A program made the position numbers and the translations under genes. DNA of 64,000 nt from Parageobacillus caldoxylosilyticus NBRC 107762 (GTDB lineage: Bacteria; Bacillota; Bacilli; Bacillales; Anoxybacillaceae). Where the stretch lies: contig NZ_BAWO01000030.1 in NCBI RefSeq assembly GCF_000632715.1, positions 1 through 64,000 on the forward strand, read 5' to 3'. The notes under the pieces were generated by a model. That model worked only from the letters and a program-made list of their open reading frames with translations. It was not told the origin of the DNA and did no database searches. Below are positions 16,104 through 25,981 of the stretch, piece by piece. The number at the start of each line of letters is the position of its first letter. Within the stretch, counting starts at the first letter, position 1.

Positions 16104-16952
16104 TTATTCGTAATATCCTTCTGTAGATTTGCGAAACTTTTTAAATTGTTCGGCATCATGCCCAAACCATACTTGTGACTTTGTTTCCTGCGCGATACGT
16201 CGAATTCGTTCAACGGTGTTCATATAACCGAGCGAGTCGTAAATAATACCTGGCGGCTTAATTGGCGGACCGTAGCTTTCCGCTGTGTAAATGGCATCAG
16301 AAGCGAGAATAATCCCTCCCGTTTCCGGCAACTCCACATGCAGCCCCAACATTCCCCACGCATGTCCACTGCCAAAGTTTAAGACTTTCACTCCTTCCGC
16401 AAGGAGGATGTTATCCTCATGCCGCTTGACCGTCCGCCATTGCAAATTATTTTTAATCCATGCATCGATATCCGCCCAAATATATGCTCCTTCTTTTTGA
16501 TTTCTTGCATAGCATTGCAATGCCCCGTTAAACTCATCTTCATGAACGATGATCGTTGCGTTTGTAAACATTTCTAAACATCCGGCATGGTCTAAATGCA
16601 AATGAGAAGCGACTACGTAGCGAATATCCTCCGGTCTTACTTTCAGCTGTTCCAGACGGTTATGCAAATAGCACTCCTCAGTTGCCGTCCACGGGAACAT
16701 TTGCTGCGTCGATTCTGCCCATCGTCCTTGAGGTCCCATTGAATTAGGATTACAAGAGGTATCAAATAAAATTTTTCCCTCTGGATGATCAATCAGCACC
16801 GTATAAATAGGAAATTCCACAAACTCTGTTTGTGCATTTGGATTATGAATCGTTGCTGGATTATGCATCGCGATCATCCAATTTTTATCCATCCTCATTC
16901 TCCCGTTATCCATCACATACAATTTAGGACGTGCTTTGATCACATTCGCCAT
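16104..16952 (-). CDS. metallo-beta-lactamase-fold lactonase (GcL-like, AHL lactonase family)
   Basis: 282 residues. The dinuclear metal motif HLHLDH occupies residues 117-122, with further ligands H197 (SGHAWG), D219 (ASDA) and H265 (FGHDAE), the complete set of the AiiA/AhlD-type N-acyl homoserine lactonases. From memory the sequence is that of, or very near to, the thermostable lactonase GcL of Parageobacillus caldoxylosilyticus, shifted by one residue from the published numbering. Those enzymes open acyl-homoserine lactones and also other lactones. It is first in an operon with an Fe-alcohol dehydrogenase and follows a sigma-54 promoter, so its natural substrate may be a metabolite lactone and not a quorum signal. 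The ribosome site is GGGGGAGGATCAATA. Confidence 0.9.
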   Translation of the reverse strand: MANVIKARPKLYVMDNGRMRMDKNWMIAMHNPATIHNPNAQTEFVEFPIYTVLIDHPEGKILFDTSCNPNSMGPQGRWAESTQQMFPWTATEECYLHNRLEQLKVRPEDIRYVVASHLHLDHAGCLEMFTNATIIVHEDEFNGALQCYARNQKEGAYIWADIDAWIKNNLQWRTVKRHEDNILLAEGVKVLNFGSGHAWGMLGLHVELPETGGIILASDAIYTAESYGPPIKPPGIIYDSLGYMNTVERIRRIAQETKSQVWFGHDAEQFKKFRKSTEGYYE

Positions 16953-17055
16953 TATTGATCCTCCCCCTTGTCAAAATAATGCTCCTTCTTCATCAGGACC
17001 AACCGGTGTACAAAAAATGCTTTCAATATCGGTCTCTCCCCCCCCTTTTTTGTCT

Positions 17056-17071
17056 TGCAAGTCCTATGCCA
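17056..17071 (-). promoter_or_regulatory. sigma-54 (-24/-12) promoter
   Basis: The minus-strand sequence TGGCATAGGACTTGCA matches YTGGCAYRNNNNTTGCW at every fixed position, with GG and GC at the correct 10-bp separation. Transcription would begin near 17045, about 90 bases before the lactonase start. The gene for a sigma-54 activator diverges directly upstream. Confidence 0.85.
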
Positions 17072-17179
17072 CCTCGTAAAAGCCTGATTTATCTAGCAAA
17101 AACTGATAGGCATGCTGAAAAAAATCACCACTAACAAAGGAGAAACCGTAGTGATAGCGAAATGAATAAATTGTGACCG

Positions 17180-17208
17180 TTTTCACCACTCGGTGAAATC
17201 ATTCACCG
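17180..17208. promoter_or_regulatory. inverted-repeat array, likely activator-binding site
   Basis: Three alternating half-sites: TTTCACC (17181-17187), GGTGAAA (17192-17198) and TTCACCG (17202-17208). Pairs 1-2 and 2-3 each form a dyad with a 4-bp centre (TTTCACC-ACTC-GGTGAAA and CGGTGAA-ATCA-TTCACCG on the plus strand). It lies about 110-137 bp upstream of the -24 element and just before the activator gene, the usual place of an enhancer for bacterial enhancer-binding proteins and for autoregulation. Confidence 0.7.
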
Positions 17209-17227
17209 TTTTTAAAGGAGGGATCGG

Positions 17228-18937
17228 ATGATGGCCATCATCGCTTCCGAAATGCTCGAACATATTTTTTCCTCCATTCATAACGGGATCATCGTGATCG
17301 ACCAGCATAACCGCATCGTCTTTTTAAACAAGGCGGCGAAAAAATTGCTGCATATCGAACACGATCACTGGAAAGGAAAAGATATTCGCGGTTTCATTCC
17401 GACAACCCAGCTTCCACATGTAGTAGAAACGGGAGAAAGCACCATTGGCGTCAAAGTGAACATCGCCGGACGGGCCTGTTTGGTCAATCGCACGCCGCTC
17501 TATTGCGACGGCAAACGCATCGGCGCGATCGCTGTGCTGCAAGATATTTCGGAAATGGAGCATTATCATCAACTGTCCAAAAAAATGGAAACGATTATCG
17601 AATTTTCCACCGATGGCATTTATGTCGTCGATGGAAACGGAGTTACGCTCATGGTCAATTCCGCCTATGAAAAGATCACCGGATTTCGCCGCGAGGAATT
17701 GATAGGGAGACATATGGAGGAACTGGTTGGTAAAGGATACTTTGACCAGTCCGTTTCCCTTCTCGTTTTGCAACAAAAACAGCGTGTTTCCATTTTGCAA
17801 AAAATCGGCGGCAAAAAAGATGTGATCGTCACGGGAAATCCGGTTTTCAACGACCAAGGGGAAATTGACATGATCGTCACAAGCGTCCGTGATATTTCCA
17901 AGCTGAACGAGCTGAAAATGGAGCTGGAAAAAGCGAAAAGTTTCTCACAAATGAGCCAGCATCGCTACACCTTTTCCACTAGCGACAGCGATGAGCAAAT
18001 CATTTGCCGCAGTCCCCTCATGAAAACGCTTATTCACAAGGTCGAACAAATCGCCGCCTATCCTACGACCGTGCTGCTCACTGGGCCATCCGGCGTAGGA
18101 AAAGAAGTGATCGCCAATATGATTCATCATCTTAGTCCGCGGAAAGATCAGCCGTTTATTAAAGTCAATTGCGCCGCGATTCCCGAGACACTGCTTGAAT
18201 CCGAGCTGTTCGGCTATGAAAAGGGTGCGTTCACCGGTGCGCAAGCAAGCGGCAAAATCGGCTTATTTGAGCTGGCGGACCGCGGAACGATCATGCTTGA
18301 TGAAATCGGGGAAATGCCGCTATCCTTACAGGTGAAATTATTGCGCGTCCTGCAGGAAAAACAAATACAGCGCATCGGCAGCCGCCATGCAAAAAAACTC
18401 GATATCCGTATTATCGCGGCGACAAATCAAAACTTGTCTGAACTGATCGCGTCTGGAAAATTCCGCTCCGATCTATACTATCGCCTGCAAGTGATCGAAC
18501 TATTTATCCCTCCGCTGGCGGAACGCCCGGAAGACATCGAACCGCTTTTAGACCATTATTTTACATTTTATTGCAAGCTCTATCGCATCCACAAACAGCT
18601 TTCTCCACGCACAAAAGCGGTTTTGCAGCAATACCATTGGCCCGGCAATGTCAGAGAGCTGAAAAATTTAATGGAAAGCTTGGTCGTTTCTGTCCCTGCC
18701 CGATACATTGAACCAGATGATCTCCCAACTCATATTCGCAGTCAATCAGACACTTCCTCCTGCCTCACGCTGAAGGAAAAAGTGGAGCAGTTTGAAAAGC
18801 GGCTTGTCTATGAAGCGATCGAAAAATCCCCATCGCTGCGAAAAGCGGCGGAACGGCTGGGAATCGATCACTCCACGCTGATCAAAAAGCTAAAAAGATG
18901 GCAAAAAACAGAAACACCGCGGCCGTATTCGTATTAA
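17228..18937 (+). CDS. sigma-54-dependent transcriptional activator (PAS-PAS-AAA+-HTH)
   Basis: 569 residues. PAS 1 at about residues 8-105 and PAS 2 at about 118-225 ([23 protein letters not shown]), a linker, then an AAA+ core with Walker A GPSGVGKE (286-293), the sigma-54 contact loop GAFTGA (333-338), Walker B TIMLDE (354-359) and a C-terminal FIS-type HTH ([23 protein letters not shown]). The design resembles B. subtilis RocR/BkdR-type activators. PAS domains probably sense a small ligand. ATG chosen at 17228 after AAAGGAGGG; a second ATG follows directly. It diverges from the lactonase operon and has an inverted-repeat array in front of it. Confidence 0.92.
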   Translation: MMAIIASEMLEHIFSSIHNGIIVIDQHNRIVFLNKAAKKLLHIEHDHWKGKDIRGFIPTTQLPHVVETGESTIGVKVNIAGRACLVNRTPLYCDGKRIGAIAVLQDISEMEHYHQLSKKMETIIEFSTDGIYVVDGNGVTLMVNSAYEKITGFRREELIGRHMEELVGKGYFDQSVSLLVLQQKQRVSILQKIGGKKDVIVTGNPVFNDQGEIDMIVTSVRDISKLNELKMELEKAKSFSQMSQHRYTFSTSDSDEQIICRSPLMKTLIHKVEQIAAYPTTVLLTGPSGVGKEVIANMIHHLSPRKDQPFIKVNCAAIPETLLESELFGYEKGAFTGAQASGKIGLFELADRGTIMLDEIGEMPLSLQVKLLRVLQEKQIQRIGSRHAKKLDIRIIAATNQNLSELIASGKFRSDLYYRLQVIELFIPPLAERPEDIEPLLDHYFTFYCKLYRIHKQLSPRTKAVLQQYHWPGNVRELKNLMESLVVSVPARYIEPDDLPTHIRSQSDTSSCLTLKEKVEQFEKRLVYEAIEKSPSLRKAAERLGIDHSTLIKKLKRWQKTETPRPYSY

Positions 18938-18950
18938 TATGGCGCGGTGT
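18914..18950 (+). terminator. terminator-like hairpin overlapping the activator stop codon
   Basis: ACACCGC (18914-18920) pairs with GCGGTGT (18944-18950); the tail CATCTTGTTC is only moderately T-rich. Confidence 0.45.
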
Positions 18951-19063
18951 CATCTTGTTCAATTTGTCCGCAAATCCCCCTATTTTCCCATCATTCACGC
19001 TTTCGCTGCTGCGAAATTTTCTTCTAGAAAACTTTCCTTCTACTTCTACCATTCAAAAATGCC

Positions 19064-20110
19064 TTATTTCCTTATTAGTCCTTGTACCGCCTCTTCCATC
19101 TCCTTCATCAACTCCCTTACAAGCTCCTGAGCCGGCATATTCCTTGCCAAACGATGCCCTTGCCCCGCCCACAGAGACATCATTTGCGGATCATTGGCCT
19201 TGGCGGCGACGCTGCGAAGTGGTTTTGTCATATGATGAATATGGGGATACGCTGCAGGGGCAAACGCGTCATATTCAGTGAGAAAACGGTTGACTAGCCC
19301 GCGCGCAGGACGGCCGGTAAACGCACGGGTAACGGCGGTTGCTTGAAACTGCGGGTCGATGAGGGCGTTTTTGTGCAACGGACTCGCTCCGCTTTCCGGA
19401 CAGCGCAAAAACGCCGTCCCCAATTGGGCGGCACACGCCCCTGCCGCCAGCACCGCGGCAATATTGCGTCCGTGCATAATGCCGCCAGCGGCAATGAGCG
19501 GGAGGTCTACTGCCTCGCGAATTTGCTGCAGCAAAACAAGCAAACTTACATTCTCATCCGCCGTTTCGTCATTGCGAAACGTAGCGCGGTGTCCCCCTGC
19601 TTCCGGCCCTTGCACACATAGGACGTCCGCTCCTTGCCCTGCCGCGATTTGCGCTTCGGTTTTGGAGGTAACGGTTACAATGACAAAGGAGCCATTGTCT
19701 TGTAGTTTGCTGATGATCTTGGACGAAGGGCAGCCAAACGTAAAACTGACGACAGGAACTTTTTCTTCATACAAAACTGTAAGTTTTGCTTCCCAATCAT
19801 CATCGTCCCATTTAGGCTCGCCAAGGGATACTCCTAACCGTTTTGCTTCTTCTTCCAACACCTCTTTGTAGCGGCGCACCGCTTTCTCATCTGCATCATC
19901 CTCGCCTGGTACAAACACATTTACGCCAAATGGCTGATCGGTCAGCGCTCGAAGCGTGGCAATTTCCTTTCGCATTTCTTCCGCTGTTTTATAACCGCCG
20001 GCCAAAAAGCCAAGTCCTCCTGCTTCGGACACTGCCGCAGCTAACGCCGGCGTTGAAACCCCGCCGGCCATTGGCGCTTGAATAATAGGAACAGAAAGGG
20101 TGTGTAACAT
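19064..20110 (-). CDS. nitronate monooxygenase (2-nitropropane dioxygenase family)
   Basis: 348 residues, FMN-dependent TIM barrel. N-terminal VPIIQAPMAGGVSTPALAAAVSEAGGLGFLAGGY, mid-region VSFTFGCPSS, the VQGPEAGGHRA block with the catalytic His, PLIAAGGIMHGRNIAAVLAAGACAAQLGTAFL as phosphate-binding segment. The family oxidises nitronates such as propionate-3-nitronate to carbonyl compounds and so detoxifies them. Start MLHTLSVP selected because AGAGGAGAAG precedes it; the longer frame to 20167 lacks a ribosome site. Monocistronic, between the sigma-54 activator and xylB. Confidence 0.85.
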   Translation of the reverse strand: MLHTLSVPIIQAPMAGGVSTPALAAAVSEAGGLGFLAGGYKTAEEMRKEIATLRALTDQPFGVNVFVPGEDDADEKAVRRYKEVLEEEAKRLGVSLGEPKWDDDDWEAKLTVLYEEKVPVVSFTFGCPSSKIISKLQDNGSFVIVTVTSKTEAQIAAGQGADVLCVQGPEAGGHRATFRNDETADENVSLLVLLQQIREAVDLPLIAAGGIMHGRNIAAVLAAGACAAQLGTAFLRCPESGASPLHKNALIDPQFQATAVTRAFTGRPARGLVNRFLTEYDAFAPAAYPHIHHMTKPLRSVAAKANDPQMMSLWAGQGHRLARNMPAQELVRELMKEMEEAVQGLIRK

Positions 20111-20263
20111 CGCTTCTCCTCTTTCCTTGTATATTTTGTATATTTGCTGCCTAATAAAACAATTCACAATATGTCAGCGAAATTCCTGCTAAAAATAGAA
20201 CAACTAAATTTGCTGTTCATCAAAGGGGATTGGGGTTTATTGATCTAGCCTTTTAAAGCAGAT

Positions 20264-20288
20264 GCGCCGGCACGAAATGCACCGGCGC
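20264..20288 (-). terminator. terminator-like hairpin after xylB
   Basis: GCGCCGG pairs with CCGGCGC around an 11-base loop, 12 bases beyond the xylB stop; the tail (ATCTGCTTT) is weak. Confidence 0.55.
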
Positions 20289-20299
20289 GCACAGAAAAA

Positions 20300-21799
20300 T
20301 TAGTTCCGAAATGCTTTTAACTTTTTCGTCAACTCTTTTGTTTGCGGATAAATCTCGCGGTAAATAGCAAATAACTCCTGATAACGTGCTACCGCCTCTT
20401 TTTGCGGCTCAACAACAAGCTCTACCTGCTTAAACACGTCCGAACATTGCTCGAGCGAATCAAACCAGCCGCAGCCATACGCGGCAATCATTGCTGCGCC
20501 TAGTCCTGGACCTTGCTCATTTTTTAATTTTTCCACTGGGATCGCAAATATATCTGCCTGCAATTGCAGCCATTCCCTGCTTTTCGCTCCCCCGCCGATG
20601 GAAACGACCGACTCGATCGTTTTTCCACTTGCCTTAATCATCTCCACCGATTCATTCAGCGAAAAGGTGATTCCTTCCATCACTGCACGCGCAAAATCCC
20701 ACTTTGTTTGCGAAGAGTCGATCCCGATAAAGGAGGCGCGGATATCGGCATCGGCATGAGGAGTTCGTTCCCCTACCAAATATGGGGTAAACAACAAGCC
20801 ATTGGCGCCAATCGGTGATTCATAGGCCCGTTTGACAATATCGGCAAACGGGAGGTCTTCCATAAACGTGCGCTTCCACCAATCAAAACTATACCCGGCG
20901 GCCAATGTCACCCCCATAATATAGTAGGCATTCGGCTTGGCATGATTAAAATAATGAACTTTTCCAGCAAAATCTTTCTCTCCTGTTTGCTCGTACGCCA
21001 AAACGACACCGGATGTACCGATGCTGCACATCATACTCCCTTCCGATAAAATTCCAGCGCCAACTGCACCGCAAGCATTGTCGGCACCGCCGGCAAAAAC
21101 TTTTACATTCGTAGATAATCCAGTTTCTTCCGCGATTTCCGGAAGCAATGTTCCGACATATGCCGTTGATTCGACTAAAGGAGGGCACAGCTGAACATCA
21201 ATGCCAAGGATGTCGCAAATAGGCTGGCTCCATGTCTTATTTTCAATATCTAACAACAACGTCCCCGCCGCATCGGAATATTCCATCGCAATGTGTCCCG
21301 TAAGACGGAAACGGACGTAATCCTTCGGCAGCAAAAACGTATACGCACGCTGATAAAGATGCGGTTCATGTTTTTTCACCCATAACAGCTTCGGCAGCGT
21401 AAATCCTTCTAATGCACGATTTTTCGTAATCGATAATAACGTTTCTTTTCCCACTTTCTCCTCAATTTCCCGGCATTCTTCCGTTGTCCTCGTATCGTTC
21501 CACAGAATGGCATTTCGTAGTACGTTCCGTTCCTTATCTAAAAGCACAAGCCCGTGCATCTGGCCGGAAAAGCTCAATCCACCAACAGAGCGAGGAGAAA
21601 CACGGGAAACTTCTAATAACTTTCTTAAAGCAACAATCGTTTTTTCTACCCAATCCTCAGGATTTTGTTCGCTATATCCGGAATGGGGCTGATATAAGGG
21701 ATAAGTTTCTGTCCACTCTCCCTTTACATTCCCATTCCGATCCACAAGCAGCGCCTTTACCGCACTTGTCCCTAAATCCACACCAATGACGTGATCCAA
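20300..21799 (-). CDS. xylB: xylulokinase
   Basis: 499 residues, FGGY carbohydrate kinase. N-terminal phosphate motif GVDLGTSAVKALLVD, LSFSGQMHGLVLLD, ILWNDTRT, and the catalytic-Asp segment VFAGGADNACGAVGAG near residue 240; the C-terminal half has SIGGGAKSREWLQLQADIF. Phosphorylates D-xylulose to xylulose-5-phosphate for the pentose phosphate pathway. The start is a TTG at 21799 behind AGAGGGA. It follows xylA by 18 bases and is co-transcribed from the xylO-controlled promoter. Confidence 0.95.
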   Translation of the reverse strand: MDHVIGVDLGTSAVKALLVDRNGNVKGEWTETYPLYQPHSGYSEQNPEDWVEKTIVALRKLLEVSRVSPRSVGGLSFSGQMHGLVLLDKERNVLRNAILWNDTRTTEECREIEEKVGKETLLSITKNRALEGFTLPKLLWVKKHEPHLYQRAYTFLLPKDYVRFRLTGHIAMEYSDAAGTLLLDIENKTWSQPICDILGIDVQLCPPLVESTAYVGTLLPEIAEETGLSTNVKVFAGGADNACGAVGAGILSEGSMMCSIGTSGVVLAYEQTGEKDFAGKVHYFNHAKPNAYYIMGVTLAAGYSFDWWKRTFMEDLPFADIVKRAYESPIGANGLLFTPYLVGERTPHADADIRASFIGIDSSQTKWDFARAVMEGITFSLNESVEMIKASGKTIESVVSIGGGAKSREWLQLQADIFAIPVEKLKNEQGPGLGAAMIAAYGCGWFDSLEQCSDVFKQVELVVEPQKEAVARYQELFAIYREIYPQTKELTKKLKAFRN

Positions 21800-21817
21800 G
21801 ACTAATCCCTCTTTTCC

Positions 21818-23143
21818 TTAACGGGTTGCACAAACTTCAAGCAAGTATTGATTAAGCAATGTTTTCAGCCGTTCTTGTCTGCCCGATTGATTTTGGATTT
21901 CCCCTAGCTGTAAAGCATGTGCTTCTAATTTGTGGAAATCTGCAGTTCCTTCCACAATTTCCCGTCCAATTCCTTCCGTATAACTTTTGTATCGTTCCTC
22001 AATAAACTCATCAAAAACGCGATCTTCGATTAATCGATGGGCTACTTTTAATCCAACAGCAAAGCTATCCATTCCAGCGATATGAGCGTAAAACAAATCT
22101 TCTGGTTCAAACGATCCTCTTCTTACTTTGGCGTCAAAATTCAATCCGCCACGGCCAAGGCCGCCGTTTTTCAAGATTTCGTACATGGCAAGCGTGGTAG
22201 AATATAAGTCTGTCGGGAATTCGTCCGTATCCCATCCTAGCAGCGTATCCCCTTGGTTCGCATCCACCGACCCGAGCATGCCATGGATGCGGGCTACTCG
22301 CAGTTCATGTTCAAACGTATGCCCCGCTAACGTTGCATGGTTCGCTTCAATATTGAACTTAAAGTAATCTTTTAGCCCATATGTTTGTAAGAATGCCAAC
22401 GCCGTCGCAACGTCAAAGTCATATTGATGTTTCGTTGGCTCTTTCGGTTTCGGTTCAATTAGAAATTGGCCGTCAAATCCAATTTCTTTTGCATAATCCA
22501 CCGCCATATGCAAGAAGCGGGCTAAGTTGTCCAGCTCTAGTTTCATATCGGTATTTAACAGCGTTTCATATCCTTCCCGTCCGCCCCAAAATACGTAGTT
22601 TTCCGCTCCTAATCGTTTCGCAATTTCCAAACCTTTTTTTACTTTGGCCGCTGCATACGCAAATACATCGGCGTTGCAAGAAGTGGCGGCGCCATGGACA
22701 AAGCGGGGATGGGTAAATAAGTTCGCCGTATTCCAAAGCAGCTTCGTTTTGCTTGTTTTCATATATTCTTCAATCATGTCTACGATTATATCTAAATTTT
22801 TGTATGTTTCTTTTAATGTTTCTCCTTCTGGAGCGATATCCACATCATGGAAACAGAAGAATGGGACATTTAGTTTTTCAAAAAACTCAAAAGCTGCCTC
22901 TACACGCACTTTTGCTAAGTCCATTCCGCTGTATTTGTTCCACGGACGGATCATATTGCCTGCCCCAAACGGATCCGATCCATCCCCTGTAAACGTATGC
23001 CAATACGCAACCGAAAAGCGCAAATGCTCTTCCATTGTCTTATCTCCGACTTTTTCTTCCGGATTGTAAAATTTAAACGCAAGTGGGTTTTTAGACGTTG
23101 GTCCTTCATAGGATATGGCGTTGATGGTGTTGAAATAAGACAT
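21818..23143 (-). CDS. xylA: xylose isomerase
   Basis: 441 residues (start [11 protein letters not shown] behind AGGAGGAG; six further codons are open upstream). Class II xylose isomerase features: [26 protein letters not shown] with the catalytic His, [35 protein letters not shown] and the metal-binding [17 protein letters not shown] and [20 protein letters not shown]. Converts D-xylose to D-xylulose in the cytoplasm using two divalent metal ions. First gene of xylAB; a -10/-35 promoter with an overlapping operator-like dyad sits upstream. No xylR is present in the window. Confidence 0.97.
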   Translation of the reverse strand: MSYFNTINAISYEGPTSKNPLAFKFYNPEEKVGDKTMEEHLRFSVAYWHTFTGDGSDPFGAGNMIRPWNKYSGMDLAKVRVEAAFEFFEKLNVPFFCFHDVDIAPEGETLKETYKNLDIIVDMIEEYMKTSKTKLLWNTANLFTHPRFVHGAATSCNADVFAYAAAKVKKGLEIAKRLGAENYVFWGGREGYETLLNTDMKLELDNLARFLHMAVDYAKEIGFDGQFLIEPKPKEPTKHQYDFDVATALAFLQTYGLKDYFKFNIEANHATLAGHTFEHELRVARIHGMLGSVDANQGDTLLGWDTDEFPTDLYSTTLAMYEILKNGGLGRGGLNFDAKVRRGSFEPEDLFYAHIAGMDSFAVGLKVAHRLIEDRVFDEFIEERYKSYTEGIGREIVEGTADFHKLEAHALQLGEIQNQSGRQERLKTLLNQYLLEVCATR

Positions 23144-23224
23144 AATAGGACTCCTCCTCATAATCTTTTAGAACTTAATAGTAGGTGATAAATAAATATA
23201 ACAGCAATTAGAAATCTTAACAAA

Positions 23225-23253
23225 ATTATAACGTCTTTTACTTTGTTTGTCTA
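23225..23253 (-). promoter_or_regulatory. xylA promoter
   Basis: Minus strand: TAGACA (-35, 23253-23248), 17-bp spacer, TATAAT (-10, 23230-23225). The -35 box lies within the operator dyad. Confidence 0.7.
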
Positions 23254-23268
23254 TTGTATAAACAAAGT
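23240..23268. promoter_or_regulatory. xylO-like operator (XylR)
   Basis: Nine-bp inverted arms ACTTTGTTT and AAACAAAGT separated by 11 bp. XylR operators of bacilli have TTTGTTT/AAACAAA arms of this kind. It covers the -35 region of the xylA promoter, so bound repressor would block polymerase. Confidence 0.7.
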
Positions 23269-23292
23269 GTTTTGTATAATTTAACAAAGCTA

Positions 23293-24900
23293 TCACAATT
23301 CTTTATACAAAAAGTAATCAAAATCAGCATAATTGTTTTGCCCTGAACTATCTCGGCAGTGCATCCCGACAAACGCGCCGGTAAAAGCTGCTCTGCCTCT
23401 TACATAATCATCTGATAATTTGTATGAATAAAATCTTATAGGAATTTTTATCCAATTTTCCCCGTCAAATGAATAAGAGTATTGATAAGTAGTCGTCTGT
23501 ACTTCGACCCGAAGATAGACATATTCTACGTCATCTGGTATAACGATTTCTTCCCCTCGAAGAGGTTGATCAAATGTAAAATTATCACATGTCATTAACT
23601 CAAGAATTCTTCCTTTTTCCTCATGCCAAGTAATTTGAAGCGTCGTCCAGTTTTGCGTATTATAGTAATTTACAAGTCCTGCAGATTGCTGAAATGTTGT
23701 AGGGCGAAAGGCAACTTTCGTTTCTGCAATAAAGTTAAAGTGCTGCCATCGTCTAGCTACAAAAGCTTGCGTAAACTTCGAGGTTAGCGACTCCCTTCCA
23801 TATAGCCGCAAATGTCCAGGATTATCTTTTAATGAAGCTATATCCTCTCCTAACGGAATTCGCAACGTCTGGAAATGAGGGTTTAAAACATCGCAGTCAA
23901 AATCATCCTTTTCGTCATAATCCTTCTCCCATTTTACTTCTTCCACATTCGGTCCTTCAATTTCTAAAGAAGGCTGATTTCCTCCTACAACATAAGGCCA
24001 GCCGTTCTTCCATTCCAGTCTTTGGATTGCTGTTTCACGCCCAAGCGGACAGTAGCCTCGGTGTTCCAGCAATGGTTGATCCTCTTGCGGAAGCGGTCTG
24101 CCTGTTAAATGTACTAAAAACCACTCATCCGTATGGGTATGCACAATGGAGGCATGCCCCGCTTTCTGCAGCGGATTACGCGGATATGGCCAGGATGTAA
24201 TCAATGGGTTCTCTGGATGCACTTCATACGGTCCCCGGAGAGATTTTGACCGCGCAATGGTTGCTGCGTGATTGTATCTTGTACCTCCTTCCGCTGTCAA
24301 TAAGTAATAGTAGCCATTGATTTTATACAAATGTGGGCCTTCGGTAATTTTCAAATCCGTTCCTTTGAAGATAATCTCCGGTTTCCCAATGAGTTTTTGT
24401 TGTTCAACACTATATTCCTGAAGCACAATCCCATAAAAAGAATGGTTGCCGACACGATGATCCCAGCACATGTTAACCAAATATTTTCTTCCATCATCAT
24501 CGTGAAATAAAGAAGGATCAAAACCTGAACTATTTAAGTAAATAGGGTCAGACCATTCGCCATCAATTGTTTCACAAGTGACAAGATAATTATGGCAATC
24601 TTTCCACTGTCCTTCCACTACTTTTACATCTGTATATATAAGCCAAAATTTACCGTCACTGTATGATAGATGGGGTGCCCAAACTCCTCCTGAATCTGGG
24701 TTCCCTAACATATTCAGCTGACTCAATCGATTTAATGGTCTTGAAATTAAACGCCAATTTTTTAAATCTTTCGAGTGATAAATCCTCACTCCTGGAAACC
24801 ATTCGAATGTGGAAACGGCAATATAGTAATCTTCTCCTACACGACATATGGATGGGTCTGGATGAAATCCGGTTAAAATGGGATTTCTTATTCTTACCAT
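23293..24900 (-). CDS. xynB3: GH43 beta-D-xylosidase
   Basis: 535 residues from ATG 24900 (GGAGGTAACACAGAT in front). Five-bladed GH43 domain with the three catalytic acids at the positions known for G. stearothermophilus XynB3: Asp15 (HPDPS, base), Asp128 (SGFDPS, pKa modulator) and Glu187 (ITEGPH, acid), followed from about residue 325 by the C-terminal beta-sandwich typical of the xylosidase subfamily. No signal peptide, so it removes xylose from imported xylo-oligosaccharides inside the cell, with inversion. It stands alone between xylA and the remains of an IS630-type element. I could not find a clear promoter of its own. Confidence 0.95.
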   Translation of the reverse strand: MVRIRNPILTGFHPDPSICRVGEDYYIAVSTFEWFPGVRIYHSKDLKNWRLISRPLNRLSQLNMLGNPDSGGVWAPHLSYSDGKFWLIYTDVKVVEGQWKDCHNYLVTCETIDGEWSDPIYLNSSGFDPSLFHDDDGRKYLVNMCWDHRVGNHSFYGIVLQEYSVEQQKLIGKPEIIFKGTDLKITEGPHLYKINGYYYLLTAEGGTRYNHAATIARSKSLRGPYEVHPENPLITSWPYPRNPLQKAGHASIVHTHTDEWFLVHLTGRPLPQEDQPLLEHRGYCPLGRETAIQRLEWKNGWPYVVGGNQPSLEIEGPNVEEVKWEKDYDEKDDFDCDVLNPHFQTLRIPLGEDIASLKDNPGHLRLYGRESLTSKFTQAFVARRWQHFNFIAETKVAFRPTTFQQSAGLVNYYNTQNWTTLQITWHEEKGRILELMTCDNFTFDQPLRGEEIVIPDDVEYVYLRVEVQTTTYQYSYSFDGENWIKIPIRFYSYKLSDDYVRGRAAFTGAFVGMHCRDSSGQNNYADFDYFLYKEL

Positions 24901-24956
24901 ATCTGTGTTACCTCCTTTTTCCGAAAACATTTGCAAAAAGATATGAAACTACCTTG

Positions 24957-25155
24957 ACACATATAATCGGGAAGATGGTGATGGTGTTGACAACGCCTGC
25001 ATTCATCACGAACCATTTTTAGAAGAAAATAAACACCGCTTGGAACTGTTGTTTTGCCCTCCGTACAGTCCAAGGACTGTGGAAGCGGCTTAAATCCGAC
25101 GTAGTTTATAATGTGTTCTAGTGAAAGAAATTAGAGCCAATGTAATAGTAGTTTA
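24957..25155 (+). mobile_element. decayed IS630-family transposase fragment
   Basis: Conceptual translation across two frameshifts gives GKMVMVL / DNACIHHEPFLEENKHRLEL / LFCPPYSP / LWKRLKSDVVYNVF / VKEIRANV. These blocks are the second and third catalytic-core regions of IS630-type DDE transposases (D-N-x-x-IHH, LPPYSP-x-LN-x-IE-x-LW). The stretch between PPYSP and LWK that would hold the final Glu is missing, and several residues after IHH are lost. No intact ends were identified. Its direction is opposite to the flanking genes. Confidence 0.7.
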
Positions 25156-25213
25156 TTTGTCCATTCTAGCTAGTTATACAAAAATCACCGTAGTGGAATG
25201 CTGTGGTTTTTTG

Positions 25214-25864
25214 TTAAGCTTTGCTGTTAGAACGATGAATAGCATTTTGCTTCTCCTCAATCTTACGAAATCCTCTTAACGCACACCACATTAAAACAAC
25301 CGAAACTAAGCTGACACTGAAGAATGGAATAAGTCCAGGTATATAAATAAATAAAACAGTCAGCAAGATGATGCTAAGGAACATGGTCAGTGTCATTAAC
25401 GGATTCGCCATCCCGATAAAGAAGGAGTATTTTATATACTGCAAGAACCGCAGTTCATAATGAACATAAATAGGAAAGATATATAAAAGCGTGATAGCAT
25501 AAAAAACTAAAATAACAAATAGAAAAACGGAAAATGCTAGCTGAAACGCTTCTCGGACGTTTGCAATATATAGAAAATCAATATATAAAATATAAGAAAC
25601 AAGCCCTATAAATAGCCCAATCTTATTGGCCCGCAAAAACTCTTTTTTATATGTGTTAAAAAACGTTTTAAAAATCGGCACATCGTTATCGCTAAAAAGA
25701 AGCCATTTTCTTACAACAGTAAACAACGCAACCGTCGCAGGCGCAACGCCTAAAAAAATCGCTCCTACTAATGTAAAGAGTCCCCAAAGTATATTGACAT
25801 ACGCCAATCGGGTGATCCATTCGCATATGCCATATATTCTTCCTTCTAGCCAACCGGAACGCAT
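25214..25864 (-). CDS. YesL-family (DUF624) membrane protein
   Basis: 216 residues with about six membrane helices: LAYVNILWGLFTLVGAIFLGVAPATVALFTVVRKWL is the characteristic opening of the YesL/DUF624 family, followed by four further hydrophobic stretches and a basic tail. Such genes sit beside sugar ABC importers and glycoside hydrolases in Firmicutes, and a role in transport or its control is assumed. It lies 117 bases after uxuB, probably last gene of the uxu operon. The ribosome site AAAGGTGG is good. Confidence 0.8.
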   Translation of the reverse strand: MRSGWLEGRIYGICEWITRLAYVNILWGLFTLVGAIFLGVAPATVALFTVVRKWLLFSDNDVPIFKTFFNTYKKEFLRANKIGLFIGLVSYILYIDFLYIANVREAFQLAFSVFLFVILVFYAITLLYIFPIYVHYELRFLQYIKYSFFIGMANPLMTLTMFLSIILLTVLFIYIPGLIPFFSVSLVSVVLMWCALRGFRKIEEKQNAIHRSNSKA

Positions 25865-25981
25865 TTTTAATCCACCTTTTGCAATGACATCTCTCCTACG
25901 GAATAGTATATCACAAATATATTTATATTGTTTGAATATTTAAAAATAAACTGAGGAGGATATTCTCCCTGCCCCCTATCC

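Noticed and set aside
17324-17857. 177-codon minus-strand ORF inside the sigma-54 activator
   Set aside because: Antisense shadow; no motif and no ribosome site, while the plus strand has complete PAS domains.
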